A stretch of DNA of 64,000 nt from Bryocella elongata (GCF_900108185.1 NZ_FNVA01000008.1:186001-250000), one strand, 5' to 3'; positions 41,911-52,700 are shown, counted from the first letter of the stretch. Translations and numbers: made by a program. Notes: a model not told the origin generated them from the sequence alone.

Positions 41911-43077
41911 CTACCTGGCGTAGTGTTTCAGCTCTTCCGCGGTCATGAGGAAGGCTCCGACGCCGTAGACGTAGCTGGAGGTTTCGGTGAAGGCTCCGGG
42001 AGCGGCGCCGATGGGCTGGATGCAGCCGAGGCGGCCGTCGGCGTAGACGTGCTGGAGCATGCCGGCCCAGGCCTTCTCAATGACGGGGCCGTAGGTCTTG
42101 CGGTCGAGCAGGCCGTTGTTGACGCCCCAGGTGAGGCCGTAGGCGAAGAAGGCGGAGCCGGAGATCTCAGGCAGAGGGTAATGCGTGGGGTCGAGGAGGC
42201 TGGGCTTCCAGAGGCCGTCGGGCTGCTGGAGTTCGGCGATGCGGGCGGCCATGTCCTTGAAGAGGGCTTCGTACTTCGGGCGCAGGGGGTCGTTCTTGGG
42301 CATGGCCTTGAGGACGTTTGCGGTACCGGCGAGTACCCAGCCGTTACCGCGGGTCCAGTAGATGTTTTCGCCGTTGGCTTCGTGCTTGCCGAAGTAGGTG
42401 GCATCGCGGTAGAAGAGCTTCTGCTTGGGGTCGTAGAGGTGGTTCTGGGTGAGGGACCACTCGCGGTCCATGGCGTCGATGTACTTGTGGTCGCCGGTGA
42501 TGACGGACATCTTGACGAGGCCAGTAGGCGCCATGAAGAGGGCGTCGCACCACCACCAGAGGTCCTTGTCGAGATTGTCGCGGTAGTCGACGAGGCGGTC
42601 GAAGGTGGCGCGGGTGTCGGCGATGCGGGCGGGATCCTTCTTCTCGGCGTAGAGCTTCTCGTAGGACTGGCCGATGGCTTCATCGTCGGCGTGGAGCGGG
42701 CGGTTGTTCCAGAGCTTCCACTCGTAGCGTTGCGCGTCTGCGAGCACGGCGTCGTGGTACTTCTTGTCGCCGGTGGCATCGGTCGCGGCGAGCAGGCCGA
42801 GGTAGAGCGGAGCGTAGGTCCAGTCCTGATTGAACTTGCCTTTGGCGTTGACGAGTTGCCAATCGGCGACGGTGCGGATGGCCTTGTCGATGGCCTTCTT
42901 GTTTATCGCCGGGGAGAGGTTGGCCATGCCGGAGGCGTCGGGGGCAGAGTTGCCGGCTGCGGCGGTGATGTCCTTGCCGGACATCGGCTTTTCAGGCGCT
43001 TTCTGGGCAAAGGCAGCGGTGGTGACGGCGAGGCAGCAGGAAGCAGTTGCGATCAGGGACAACCGGTTATGAAGCAT
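41911..43077 (-). CDS. GH105/GH88-type unsaturated rhamnogalacturonyl hydrolase
   Basis: This encodes 388 residues. The signal peptide is MLHNRLSLIATASCCLAVTTAAFAQ. The alpha6/alpha6 barrel of GH105/88 shows VADWQLVNAKGKFNQDWTYAPLYLGLLAATDATGDKKY, HADDEAIGQSYEKLY (catalytic-type Asp), DLWWWCDALFMAPTGLVKM (second Asp), GENIYWTRGNGWVLAGTANVL (the typical WxRGNGW motif) and DGLWKPSLLDPTHYPLPEISGSAFFAYGLTWG. It hydrolyses the unsaturated uronic acid left by pectate or rhamnogalacturonan lyases. Its start overlaps the end of the GH2 gene by 11 bp, so the two are coupled. The signal implies periplasmic action. Confidence 0.92.
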   Translation of the reverse strand: MLHNRLSLIATASCCLAVTTAAFAQKAPEKPMSGKDITAAAGNSAPDASGMANLSPAINKKAIDKAIRTVADWQLVNAKGKFNQDWTYAPLYLGLLAATDATGDKKYHDAVLADAQRYEWKLWNNRPLHADDEAIGQSYEKLYAEKKDPARIADTRATFDRLVDYRDNLDKDLWWWCDALFMAPTGLVKMSVITGDHKYIDAMDREWSLTQNHLYDPKQKLFYRDATYFGKHEANGENIYWTRGNGWVLAGTANVLKAMPKNDPLRPKYEALFKDMAARIAELQQPDGLWKPSLLDPTHYPLPEISGSAFFAYGLTWGVNNGLLDRKTYGPVIEKAWAGMLQHVYADGRLGCIQPIGAAPGAFTETSSYVYGVGAFLMTAEELKHYAR

Positions 43078-45568
43078 TGGATCCTCCAACAGAATGGGCA
43101 GCGAGGGCGCCAGCAAGAGTAAGGAACGCAGGGGGAAGATCCTGCGTGGAAACTGAGATGACAGCAGGGCTCGTTGTAGCTACAGAGATGTGTGCGTGGC
43201 CATTGTAAAGCTGCACGACGCGAGAGCCGGTGGGCGTGCCGAGGTTGTCGAGGAGGCGGCCGTTGCCAGCCAGAGCGAAGCGGACCTGGGCGCGGGAGTC
43301 GAGGCAACGAACGCCGTTGGTGTCGAGGAGTTCGGCTTCGACGGTGGCGATGTTGCCGGAGAGGCTGTGAAGTTGGAGCGCGAGCTTCGCGGGCTTGCCC
43401 CATGGACGGGTCTCGTAGCGGAAGCGGATGGTGTCGGTGAGTTGCTGGCCGTCGTGGGTGTGGGCTACTGCGCGTAGCTCGTTGTCTCCGGGGCGGAAGA
43501 TGGCGTTCCAGCGCAGGCCGGCGCAGGGGAAGTCGTTGGGATCGCGCTTGCGTTTGCCTGCGGAGACGCCGTTGACGAAGAGCTCGACCTCGGGGCAGTT
43601 GGAGTAGACGCGGACGAGCCGTGGCTGATTTTCCGCGCCCCAGCGGACGGGCCAGTTGTGACCGAAGAGGCGGAGCATGGGCTTTTGCGACCACCACGAC
43701 TGGAAGACGAAGTAGCCTTCCTTGGGCTGCATGTCGCGGGTGATAAGGCCCTTCTGGTTCACGCGGGGGACGGGGTTTTCGACGCGCAGGGGAGTGGTGA
43801 AGTCCTTGAAGCACCATTGCAGCGCGCCGGTGAGCCAGGGCGTGTTGTCGATGGTGCGGAGGTACCACTCGAAGAGGTCGCAGGCGTAGGTCTCGGTCCA
43901 GGTGCCGTCTTTGGAGACGCGGGCGTCGCCGCCGGAGGGCTTGTAGGCGAGGCCTTTTTCGGCGGGGTCGCTGCTGGGAGGGACGTGGGCGATGGCGGGA
44001 TCGGGCTCTTCGGCAAAGCGGCCGGCGTGGGAGTCGGCGCCCCACTCGACGTGGAGGAGATGGGGGACGATGTTGCGGGCTTTCTCGAGCGCGGGGGCGT
44101 AGTCGGTGTAGACGCCGGAGTACCAGCCGGCCCAGATGGAGGGCGAGTAGACGTCAGGGATGTCCTTGACGAAGTCGCCGCGGCGGTAGCCGGTCATGCG
44201 GGTGGGATCCTGGGCGTGGGCGAGGTCGCGCAGCTCGGTCATGTAGCGGCGGATGGCTTCGTGATCGTTGATGTTGATCTCGGTGGGCCAGTCGTCCTCG
44301 TTGCCGAGGCCCCAGATGAGCACGCTGGGATGATTGCGATGCTGGTCGATGAGGGTGTGCAGCATGCGCTTGCCCATGGCTTCGAAGGTCTCGGAGACGA
44401 TGCCGCTGCGGCACCAGCAGAGCTCTTCCCAGACGAAGAGGCCGAGCTCGTCGCAGAGCTCGAGCACGAGCGCGCGCTGCTGATAGTGGCCGAGGCGGAC
44501 GATGTTAGCGCCCATCGCCTTCAGGAGGCGGAACTCTTCGCGGATGAGCTCGGCGGACATGGCCGCGGCGGTGCCGGCGTGGTCTTCGTGGCGCTGCGAG
44601 CCTTTGAGGAGCAGGCGCTGGCCGTTGAGGAAGAACGGGCCGTGGTCTTGCCAGCGGGTGTGGCGGATGCCGAAGTGATGCGAGGCGCTGGTTGTATCCG
44701 CGCCGGTACCGAGGGTGACCTCGCAGCGATAGAGGTTGGGTTCGCCGGGGGACCAGAGCTTCGGGGCTTTGATCGTGGTGCTCGTGAGCTCGATCTCGCC
44801 CTGCCAGGGAGCGCGTGTTACGTGCTGCGTGTGGACGGTGCGACCGGCGGGGTCGAGGAGGGTGATGGTGAGGTCGAGCTCGCCAGTTGCGGGCTGCGGA
44901 GCGTAGAGGCGTGCGGTGATGGAGATGGCTGCTGGCTTGTCGGGCTCGAAGTCGATGTGAGTGTGGACGGCTTCGAGGGAGACCGCGGGCAAGTAGATGA
45001 GATGGACGGGGCGATAGAGGCCGCCGTAGAGCGTGAAGTCGCTCTGGTCGGAGGGCATGCGGTCGATATTGCGGCCGTTGTCGCAGAGGATGGCCAGTTG
45101 GAGCGGCTCGTTGGGCTTGAGGGCGCTGGTGTGGTCGGTGATGTCGACCATCCACTCGTCGTAGCCGCCGATGTGCTCGGCGATTTTCGTGCCGCCTAGC
45201 CAGACCTCGGCTTGCTGGCCTGCGCCTTCGACGTGGAGCAAGGTGCGGCCGTTGGAATAAGGGTTCGCGACGGCGAGCCTCGTGCGATACCAGCCGAGGC
45301 CGCGATAGGCGGGAGCGTCGGGGTCGCAGGCGTCGTAGTGATTGAAGCAATGCGGGAGCGAGACCTTCTCCCAGGTGACGAGCTCTTCGCTGTGCCAGAC
45401 CTGCTGGCGGCCGTCGAGCGGGCCGCGGTAGAACTCCCAGTTGCTGTCGAGGACGAGGTCATGGGTCGCGGAGCGCTCGGCCTGCTGTGCGGATGCGAGC
45501 GCGGGGAAGGGCAAGGCGGCGAGTGCAGCGGCGGAGGCGCTGCTTTTGAGGAAGGTGCGTCGATTCAT
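43067..45568 (-). CDS. GH2 family glycoside hydrolase, Tat-exported
   Basis: This encodes 833 residues. MNRRTFLKSSASAAALAALPFPALASA is a Tat-type signal. The sugar-binding jelly roll (residues 35-200, VSLPHCFNHYDACDPDAPAYRGLGWYRTRL), an immunoglobulin-like domain and the TIM barrel are in GH2 order. The catalytic acid/base is E424 in LGNEDDWP and the nucleophile is E508 in HVEWGADS. Before them is LLKAMGANIVRLGHYQQ. Two further beta domains complete the protein. Likely activities are beta-galactosidase or beta-glucuronidase. It is first in a two-gene operon with GH105, matching pectin side-chain removal. Confidence 0.92.
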   Translation of the reverse strand: MNRRTFLKSSASAAALAALPFPALASAQQAERSATHDLVLDSNWEFYRGPLDGRQQVWHSEELVTWEKVSLPHCFNHYDACDPDAPAYRGLGWYRTRLAVANPYSNGRTLLHVEGAGQQAEVWLGGTKIAEHIGGYDEWMVDITDHTSALKPNEPLQLAILCDNGRNIDRMPSDQSDFTLYGGLYRPVHLIYLPAVSLEAVHTHIDFEPDKPAAISITARLYAPQPATGELDLTITLLDPAGRTVHTQHVTRAPWQGEIELTSTTIKAPKLWSPGEPNLYRCEVTLGTGADTTSASHHFGIRHTRWQDHGPFFLNGQRLLLKGSQRHEDHAGTAAAMSAELIREEFRLLKAMGANIVRLGHYQQRALVLELCDELGLFVWEELCWCRSGIVSETFEAMGKRMLHTLIDQHRNHPSVLIWGLGNEDDWPTEININDHEAIRRYMTELRDLAHAQDPTRMTGYRRGDFVKDIPDVYSPSIWAGWYSGVYTDYAPALEKARNIVPHLLHVEWGADSHAGRFAEEPDPAIAHVPPSSDPAEKGLAYKPSGGDARVSKDGTWTETYACDLFEWYLRTIDNTPWLTGALQWCFKDFTTPLRVENPVPRVNQKGLITRDMQPKEGYFVFQSWWSQKPMLRLFGHNWPVRWGAENQPRLVRVYSNCPEVELFVNGVSAGKRKRDPNDFPCAGLRWNAIFRPGDNELRAVAHTHDGQQLTDTIRFRYETRPWGKPAKLALQLHSLSGNIATVEAELLDTNGVRCLDSRAQVRFALAGNGRLLDNLGTPTGSRVVQLYNGHAHISVATTSPAVISVSTQDLPPAFLTLAGALAAHSVGGSNAS

Positions 45569-45791
45569 GTGCGAAATTCCGCCGTCATGGGTGAAAATTT
45601 GATGAGAGCCGCGTTTCTTGCTAGACAAACGCTTCAATTGAAGATTTCGGACGTCGAGCGAGGAAAAGTTGGAAGATACAACAAAGCCCAGGCAGCGGAA
45701 GGATACCGCATCCGGCATGGCACATGGAACCGAATCTTTTTAGGCGAAGGGAGGTTGACGAGGCATGGGGGCGGAGAGGAGACTACGCGGG

Positions 45792-46991
45792 ATGCGACGT
45801 CGAGAGTTTCTTGCTGGAGGGCTGGCCGCTGCGGCGGTTGCGGGCCGGAGTGCGTGGGGAAGTCCGCGCGAGACGCCGCTTGTGGATGCGGCCGCGGTGG
45901 ACCGCGGGCGCGTGCTGAAGGCGGCGGAGCTGTATCTGCGCGAGGAGCCGCGGACGATCACGTCGGTGTCGTCGCCGCGGAGCACAGGCGGGGCGCACGA
46001 CTACTTCTCTGAGGGCGACTACTGGTGGCCGGATGAGAAGAATCCGGATGGGCCGTATGTGCGGCGCGATGGGTACTCGAACCCTGCGAACTTCAACGCG
46101 CATCGGGAGCTGTTGATCCGGCTGAGCGTGCAGATGCCGGCGCTGACGGCGGCGTGGGTGCTGACGAAGAATAGCGTGTATGCGAAGCATGCGGCGGCGC
46201 ATCTGCGGGCGTGGTTTGTGGATGAAGACACGCTGATGCACCCGAACCTGGAACATGCGCAGGCGATCCAAGGGGTGACGCCCGGGCGGGGTGTGGGGAT
46301 CATCGACACGCTGCACCTTGTGGAGGTGGCGAGGGCTGCGATGTGGCTGGAGCATGCGGGCGTGATGGATGCAGCCACGCAGACCGCAGTGCGTGAGTGG
46401 TTCCGGCAGTACACCCGGTGGATGATGACTTCGAAGAACGGCCAGGAAGAACGCGACGCGAAGAACAACCACGGCACGTGCTGGGTGGCGCAGGTGGCGG
46501 CGTTTGCTGCGTATGTGGGAGACATCGGGTGGATGGAGTTCTGCAGGACGCGGTACCGGGAGCACCTGATTCCGGAGCAGGTGGGAGCGGATGGCAGGCT
46601 GCCGCTGGAGCTGGCGCGAACCAAGCCGTACAGCTACTCGCTGTTCAACATGGATGTGCTGGCGACGTGTTGCCAGGTCCTGAGCGAAGGCCAACGTGGT
46701 GAGGGAGACCTGTGGCGGTTCAAGACTGCCCAGGGGCAGGGGATTGCGAGTGTCGTGGCATTCATGGCGCCTTACATCCGTGACAAGGCGGCGTGGCCGT
46801 TTGCGAAGGATGTGGAGTACTTTGACGATCTTCCGGTGCGGCAGCCGAGCTTGCTGTTCGCTGGGCTGGCGTATAGGGATCGCGCTTATGTCGAGCTGTG
46901 GCGCAGGCTGAACCCGGATCCGGTGGTGGCGGAGATCATACGGAACTTCCCGGTGCGGCAGCCGGTGCTTTGGGTTTCGCGGGTGGGGTGA
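45792..46991 (+). CDS. alginate lyase family protein (PF05426-like), Tat-exported
   Basis: This encodes 399 residues. MRRREFLAGGLAAAAVAGRSAWG is a Tat signal. The helical toroid opens with FSEGDYWWPDEKNPDGPYVRRDGYSNPANFNAHRELL (residues 67-104), then LTKNSVYAKHAAAHLRAWFVDEDTLMHPNLEHAQAIQGV, GRGVGIIDTLHLVEVARA, and KNNHGTCWVAQVAAFAAYVGD, where N-N-H is the usual active-site motif. YSLFNMDVLATCC follows. The family cleaves uronate-containing polysaccharides by beta-elimination. Substrate specificity cannot be read from sequence. It is divergent from the GH2-GH105 operon across 223 bp, and the start was chosen to begin at the Tat motif. Confidence 0.8.
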   Translation: MRRREFLAGGLAAAAVAGRSAWGSPRETPLVDAAAVDRGRVLKAAELYLREEPRTITSVSSPRSTGGAHDYFSEGDYWWPDEKNPDGPYVRRDGYSNPANFNAHRELLIRLSVQMPALTAAWVLTKNSVYAKHAAAHLRAWFVDEDTLMHPNLEHAQAIQGVTPGRGVGIIDTLHLVEVARAAMWLEHAGVMDAATQTAVREWFRQYTRWMMTSKNGQEERDAKNNHGTCWVAQVAAFAAYVGDIGWMEFCRTRYREHLIPEQVGADGRLPLELARTKPYSYSLFNMDVLATCCQVLSEGQRGEGDLWRFKTAQGQGIASVVAFMAPYIRDKAAWPFAKDVEYFDDLPVRQPSLLFAGLAYRDRAYVELWRRLNPDPVVAEIIRNFPVRQPVLWVSRVG

Positions 46992-46998
46992 GGCCTGA

Positions 46999-47106
46999 TC
47001 TGTAGAGGGCCGAGGTATCCAGGAAGTGCGAGGGGCAGCTTGTTCTGTTGAGCGATGAGGTCGACAGCCATGAGCGATGAGGTCGAGAGCCGTGAGCGAT
47101 GAGGTG
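46999..47106 (+). repeat. R3 element and 22-bp tandem repeat
   Basis: CTGTAGAGGGCCGAGGTATC then caggaagtgcgagg (R3 variant, 46999-47033), followed by 2.5 copies of a 22-bp unit at 47051-47106 (GAGCGATGAGGTCGACAGCC and at; second copy has gagagccgt). Confidence 0.75.
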
Positions 47107-47129
47107 AGATCGCGTGGTCTTTTCGCTTC

Positions 47130-48287
47130 CTAGCTCACGGCCCCGGCGGTAAGGACGAGGGCTACAGCGCCGCGGAGGCGGGCGAGGTTGCCGTCGTAGG
47201 CCGGGCGGAGACTCGTGTTGGCGCGGAGGAGATCCTTGCGCATGGTGGAGTCGATGATGGGTCCGACGCGATGCCATACGGAGGTGATGTCGCCGACGAT
47301 GACGATCTCCTTGGGTGCGAGGGCTGCGACGATGACGCGGAGGCCCTTGCCGAGGTTGGTGGCCATGCGTTCGAGCGCGGCCCCGGCGTGTTTGTCTCCG
47401 GACTGAGCGAGGCCAAGGAGCGCAGGGAAGGTGCTGATGCCGTTGCCACCATTGGCCGCGTAGTCGCGCATTGCGGCGCGATTGGAGGCGAGCATCTCCC
47501 AGCAGCCGTGGCTGCCACAACCGCAGAGGGGACCATCGGGCATGAGCTGCACGTGGCCGAATTCGCCGGCCATGCCGTGCTCTCCGCGGAGGAGCTGGCC
47601 ATTGGCGAGGATGCCGGTGCCGATGCCTTCGGAGACGTTGACGGCGACGATGTCGTGATTGGTCTCGGTGCCCCCGAACCAGACTTCACCGAGGACGCAG
47701 GCGTTGGCGACGTTGTCGATTTCGACGCGGAGGCCGGTGGCTGCGATGAATCGCTTGCTGAGGTCGGCGATGGGGAAGTGGAGGTTGGGGGCGAAGATGG
47801 GCTTGTCGGTCTGAGGATCGGTGCGTCCGGGGAGGCAGATGCCGATACCGTCGAAGGTCTTGTCCTTATGTTCGGCGAGGGTGCGCTTGACGGCGTTGAC
47901 CATGGCGGCGACGGAGCGGTTGTCGCTGGGGATGTTGATGAGGCGCTGCTCGACGATCTTGCCGCAGAGGTCGGAGACGGCGAGGGTGGCCTGCTCGGGA
48001 TGGATGTCGAGGGCGAGGATGGCGCGCTGGGGGTTGATCTGGAGGTAGGTGGGGCGGCGTCCGCGGGGCAGGCGTGCGGTGGAGCCTTCAAGCACGAGAC
48101 GCTCAGCGATGAGCTCCTCGATGATGAGGGAGATGGTGCTGCGCTGGAGGCCGGAGACGCGTGCGAGATCGGCGCGGGAGATGGGCTGCTGCTTGCGGAG
48201 GATGTTGAGCACCAGGCTGCGATTGATCTCTCGCGGCGTGCGGTTGGTGGCGGTCTTCTGGTGCGTCGGGAGCGAGGTGGAATACAT
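47130..48287 (-). CDS. ROK family transcriptional regulator
   Basis: This encodes 385 residues. The N-terminal winged helix is PREINRSLVLNILRKQQPISRADLARVSGLQRSTISLIIEELI (about 18-60). The ROK sugar-kinase-like domain follows with ILALDIHPEQATLAVSDLCG, FDGIGICLPGRTD, EIDNVANACVLGEVWFGG, NVSEGIGTGILANGQLLRG and the signature EHGMAGEFGHVQL. Zinc ligands lie in CGCGSHGCWE. ROK regulators such as XylR and NagC respond to free or phosphorylated sugars. The ATG at 48287 is preferred to a TTG five codons upstream. It is next to GH5 and the second TonB receptor on the same strand, which it may control. Confidence 0.92.
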   Translation of the reverse strand: MYSTSLPTHQKTATNRTPREINRSLVLNILRKQQPISRADLARVSGLQRSTISLIIEELIAERLVLEGSTARLPRGRRPTYLQINPQRAILALDIHPEQATLAVSDLCGKIVEQRLINIPSDNRSVAAMVNAVKRTLAEHKDKTFDGIGICLPGRTDPQTDKPIFAPNLHFPIADLSKRFIAATGLRVEIDNVANACVLGEVWFGGTETNHDIVAVNVSEGIGTGILANGQLLRGEHGMAGEFGHVQLMPDGPLCGCGSHGCWEMLASNRAAMRDYAANGGNGISTFPALLGLAQSGDKHAGAALERMATNLGKGLRVIVAALAPKEIVIVGDITSVWHRVGPIIDSTMRKDLLRANTSLRPAYDGNLARLRGAVALVLTAGAVS

Positions 48288-48407
48288 GAGGGACCTGGAC
48301 AAGAGACGAGAAATACAGGCTCTTGCGAATCAGCAGGATTGTACTGTACGGCGTTGGGACAAAGGCAGCGGCGTTACGGTAACGAGGATGATGCGGTGGG
48401 TTGAGAT

Positions 48408-49682
48408 TTAGTTCTTCGGCGCAACAGTGACTGGAGCGTTGGGCAGAAGAGCGTGGATGTAGCCTTCATTGGGCGTGGAGTTGGGGAACTGGATGTTGTG
48501 GAGGAGCTCGTCCATGGCGGCGTCGATGAGCTGTTGTGGCGGGCGGCTGGTGATGCGCTGCTTGGAGCCGGCGTCTCCGCCGGTGTGGGCGAGTCTGGCG
48601 TAGGCGACGATCTGGTCCCAGCCCTGGGGTGCAGCGAAGGTCATGGGCGAGGAGGTGGCCTGCATCTTCTTGTAGGGCCAGAAGGCCCAGGGGATGGAGT
48701 TGGCGTCGAGCAAAGTGCGGAAGCGGGCGACCCACTCGTCGGGGTTCTCGCCGGATTCGCCGAGCCAGACGGGGACGTTGTATTTGGCGCGGAAGGCGAT
48801 CCAGGGGGCGAGCTTCTCTTGATTCACGCCGACGTTGTAGGTGTGGGTCTGATAGATGATGTTGGCGTCGAAGGGAGGGCCGAAGACGCTGAGGTCGTTG
48901 TCCCACTGGGCGCCGCCGAGGACAAGGGTGTGATGCGTGTCGACCTTGCGGATGGCGGTCGCGATGCGCTTGTAGAGCGGCTCGAGCATGGGGTGAAAGC
49001 GGGCGTAGCCCTGCCAGTTAGGGATGGGCTCGTTGAGCAGGTCGTAGCCGAGGACGATGCGGTCGTTGCGGTAGTGCTTCGCGATGCGTGCCCAGAGGTC
49101 GATGGTCTTCTGTTGCATGCCGGGATCGAGGAAGAGCCAGGGATAGCCGTGGCCGTCGTCGATGTTGTAGCCGGTCTGTCCACCTTCAGCGGCGTGGAGA
49201 TCGATCATCACGTAGAGGCCTTCGGCGCGGCACCAGCCGAGGAGGCGATCGAGGAGCTGGAAGCCTTCGGCGTCGTCGGTCTGGAAGAGCTCCCAATGGA
49301 TGGGCACGCGGACCATGTTGAAGCCCTGGGCGCGGATGAAGTGGATGTCGGCCTGGGTGATGTAGTTCTGGCGATAGGTGTGCCAGAAGGCGTCGGCGCG
49401 GGTGGGGCCGATGAGCTCGGTGACGAAGGCGTGGATCTCTTTGGGGGAGGCGGGGCCACCGTCGAAGTGCCACATGTAGCCTTCGGGGACGAGCCAGTTG
49501 CCGAGGTTGGTGCCCTTGAGATGGAGAGGCTGATTGCTGCCGTCGAGGACTTCAGCGCCCTGGGTGTGCACGAACTGTGCGTGGACGGCCGAGGTGGAGG
49601 CTGAAGCGAAGAGTGCGAGCGCGAGGCTCAAGCAACGAAGGACAGAGCTCGACAACGTGGTGCCTCCAAAGGGCGGGAGCAT
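48408..49682 (-). CDS. GH5 family glycoside hydrolase
   Basis: This encodes 424 residues. The ATG at 49682 begins a signal peptide (MLPPFGGTTLSSSVLRCLSLALALFASASTSAVHA). The cellulase fold is visible as LHLKGTNLGNWLVPEGYMW (residues 52-70), FIRAQGFNMVRVPIHWELF, GLYVMIDLHAAEGGQTG, GYDLLNEPIPNW with acid/base E218, and VPVWLGESGENPDEW with nucleophile E309. GH5 enzymes cut beta-1,4-glucans, mannans or related chains. It is transcribed toward the ROK gene, and the TonB receptor gene lies 114 bp upstream on the same strand, so uptake and cleavage could share a transcript. Confidence 0.92.
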   Translation of the reverse strand: MLPPFGGTTLSSSVLRCLSLALALFASASTSAVHAQFVHTQGAEVLDGSNQPLHLKGTNLGNWLVPEGYMWHFDGGPASPKEIHAFVTELIGPTRADAFWHTYRQNYITQADIHFIRAQGFNMVRVPIHWELFQTDDAEGFQLLDRLLGWCRAEGLYVMIDLHAAEGGQTGYNIDDGHGYPWLFLDPGMQQKTIDLWARIAKHYRNDRIVLGYDLLNEPIPNWQGYARFHPMLEPLYKRIATAIRKVDTHHTLVLGGAQWDNDLSVFGPPFDANIIYQTHTYNVGVNQEKLAPWIAFRAKYNVPVWLGESGENPDEWVARFRTLLDANSIPWAFWPYKKMQATSSPMTFAAPQGWDQIVAYARLAHTGGDAGSKQRITSRPPQQLIDAAMDELLHNIQFPNSTPNEGYIHALLPNAPVTVAPKN

Positions 49683-49796
49683 TGTGGCGGAAGCTATGGG
49701 TGAAGCGCAAAGGTTGAGCGTTTGTAGGGCAAAAAGAAACGGTGGGAAGACGTGGGTGCTGAGGCCTGCACCCACGCTACCCACCGCTGAGGCGAT

Positions 49797-52700
49797 CTAG
49801 AAGAAGAAGCGGCCGGAGATTTGCAGCTTACGTGCGGGCTGCGTTCCGGTGATCTGTCCGAAGGTTGAGCTGCTGAGGAAGGTGGCAGCCGTGGAGTTGG
49901 CCGTCGTGGTGACGGACAGCGAAGAGTTGGGCTGGGTGAAGTTGGTGTGGTTGATGACGTTGAAGGCGTCGAGCCGAAGCTGGAACTTCAGAGCCTTCCA
50001 TACCTGGAAGTCCTTGGAGATCGAGGCGTCGAAGTCGACTTCGCCGGGCGCACGGTTGGAGTCTCTGGGCACGTTGCCGAAGCCGGTGGAGACGATGCGG
50101 GTGCGAACGCCGTTGATGGTCGTGTAGACGGGACCCGAGGGCGTGAGCGGGAAGCTGCTGGTGTCGATGACGGGGTTGTCGAGGTACTGGAGGGCAGCGC
50201 CGTTGAGATAGGGATTGGCGAGCTTGAGGTGCGAGGGATCGCCGTTGGGGCGCTGCTGCGAGACGTTGGAGATCTCACCGCTCTGCGTGATGTTGAAGGG
50301 CAGGCCGGTGTGGCCGACGAAGACCGGCGAGATGTGCCAGCCTTTGAGCCACCAGGGACCGGCGGTGGTGTAGATCATGACGATGTTGAGGGTGTGGGTG
50401 GCGTCGATGTTGGAGACGGTGAAGTCCTTCGCACGGTAGGCGCCGGTGGCGGTGTACTGCGCGTTGGCGGTGCCGAAGGGTGCGGAGAAGTTGTAGATGG
50501 TGGAGCCGTCGTCCATGCTCTTGGCATAGGTGTAGTTGGAGAGGACGGCGAGGCTCTTGGAGAAGTCGCGCCGGACGGTGGCCTGCAGGGCGTTGTAGTT
50601 GGAGTTGCCTACGTGGTCGACGCCGGTCCAGCTGGCGAGCGTGGGGTAGGGCTTGGCGTCCTGCGAGGCCTTGGTGGTGTTGGCGAGGGTGACAGCATCG
50701 ACGCTGGAGAGCGGAACGATGTTGTAGGGGACGTTGTAGGGCAGATGCACGGCGTGGTTGCCGACGTAGTTGACCTCAAGCGTGAGAGCGAGGGGCAGCT
50801 GACGCTGGAAGCCGAGGTTCCACTGCTCGACGACGGGCATCTTGGACATGTAGTTGAACTCGACGCCGGAGATGCTGTAGGGCGAAGAGTCGGTGGCTGC
50901 CAGGTAGACGGGCGACTGGCGAGGATCGTTGGTGACGACGGCGGCGGTGAGTGGGAAGCCCTGAGAGAGCGAGAAGGGCTGCGCGACGCCGGTGCCGAGG
51001 TTGTTGTAGCTGATGTTGTTGTCGAAGCCCGGGAAGGCGACCTGGCCGCCGAGGTTCTGGAAGATGGTCCCGAAGAAGGTGCCGAAGGCGGCGCGGATGA
51101 CGGTCTTCTGGTCGACGCTATAAGCGAGTCCCACGCGGGGCGAGAAGTCGTTCTTCGGGGTGTTGATGTTGAGCGACGGGCTGGCGTTGATGCCGGCGGC
51201 GAGCATCTGGCCGGTGGCGGGATCGAAGCGGCTATAGATGTTGTGCGCGATGGTGAGCGGGGACTCGTACTCCCAACGGATGCCGAGGTTGAGGGTGAGC
51301 TTGGAGGTGGCCTTGTAGTCGTCCTGGAGGAAGACGCCGACGTTCCAGTTGCGTCGTCCGGTGGGCGGCTGAGGCTGCTCGTAGCTGCCGGTTTTGATCT
51401 TTCCGAGGAGGAAGTCAGCGAGGCCGGTGGTGGCGTTGCCGGTGGCGCCCTGGTTGGTGATGGAGCCGTCGAAGCTCAGGTTGCCTTCCGGGCTGGAGGC
51501 CGGGTTATAGGAGTTGAACTGGTTCTTGCGCAGGGAGGCGCCGATCTTGAAGGTGTGCGGGCCCCAGATCTTGGTGATGCTTCCGAAGGGCGTGTAGGTG
51601 TTGGTGATGTTGATCTGGTTGGTATTGGTGTCCGCACCGAGGTTGCTGAAGCCGGGCGAGGTGAGCTCGGGCATCTGGTCCAAGGGCAGCGAAGCGATGC
51701 CGGTGGCGGAGGCAGCGCTTAGGTGCGTGCCCGGCGGGTTGCGGAAGGTGGCGTAGCGGAAGAAGCCCATGTTGAGGTCCATGACGAGGGTGTCGGACCA
51801 GGTGCGGGTGTAGTCGACCGAAGGCAGCCAGGCGTTGGAGCAGGAGCAGTCCCAGGTGGTGTTGAGGAGCGCGGTGGCGAAGGAAAGGGTCTTGCCGGAG
51901 GCGTCCTGGTTGTAGTTCACCGCGTTGGGCGAGGTGTTGGTGTAGCGATAGAGGTTGACGCTGACGCGGTCGCGAGTGGTGATCTGCTCGTCGACACGGG
52001 CCTCAAGACGAAGGTAGTTCGAGGTGTTGTTCTGCTGCGTCGTCCAGTTGCTGGTGTAGCGATTGTTGGTCTTGTCGTAGGTGCCGGTGGTGTTGGGCAG
52101 CGGGACGAGGGCGAGGATCTTCGCGGCTGCGGGATCGATGGGGCCGATCTGGTTGTTGGCGTATGCGACGCTGGTGCCGGGTGCATAGACCTTGACGGCC
52201 GTGCGCGAAGAGCCGTCGACCGGGGAGGTCCCGGCAAGAGCTGCAGAGAGATCGCCGGTGCGCTGCGCGGCTGTGGGGACCGTATCCGTGAAGGATGAGG
52301 TGCTGGGCTGGATGGTGTAGTCGTAGTTGACGAAGAAGAAGGTCTTGTCGCGGCCGTTGTAGATCTTGGGGATGCGGACGGGACCGCCGAGGGAGCCGCC
52401 GACCTGGAAGAAGCGATCCTTGGCGCGTGGCGTGTAGGGCGAGTTGCCGATGGGCTTCAACTTGTTGAAGTAGGTGTTGGCGTCGAAGTCCTCATTGCGC
52501 ATGAGGTAGTACACGTTGCCGTGAAAGGTGTTGGTGCCGGAGTTGGTGTTGGCGGAGAGCACAGCGCCGGCGGTGCGGCCGTATTCGGCGGGGGCGTTGG
52601 TGGAGAGCAGGCGGAACTGGTCGATGCCGTCCGGGGAAGGCAGCGCGAGCGCTGTGCCGGTGGAGGCGATGATCAGCGAGACACCGTTGAGCAGGAAGTC

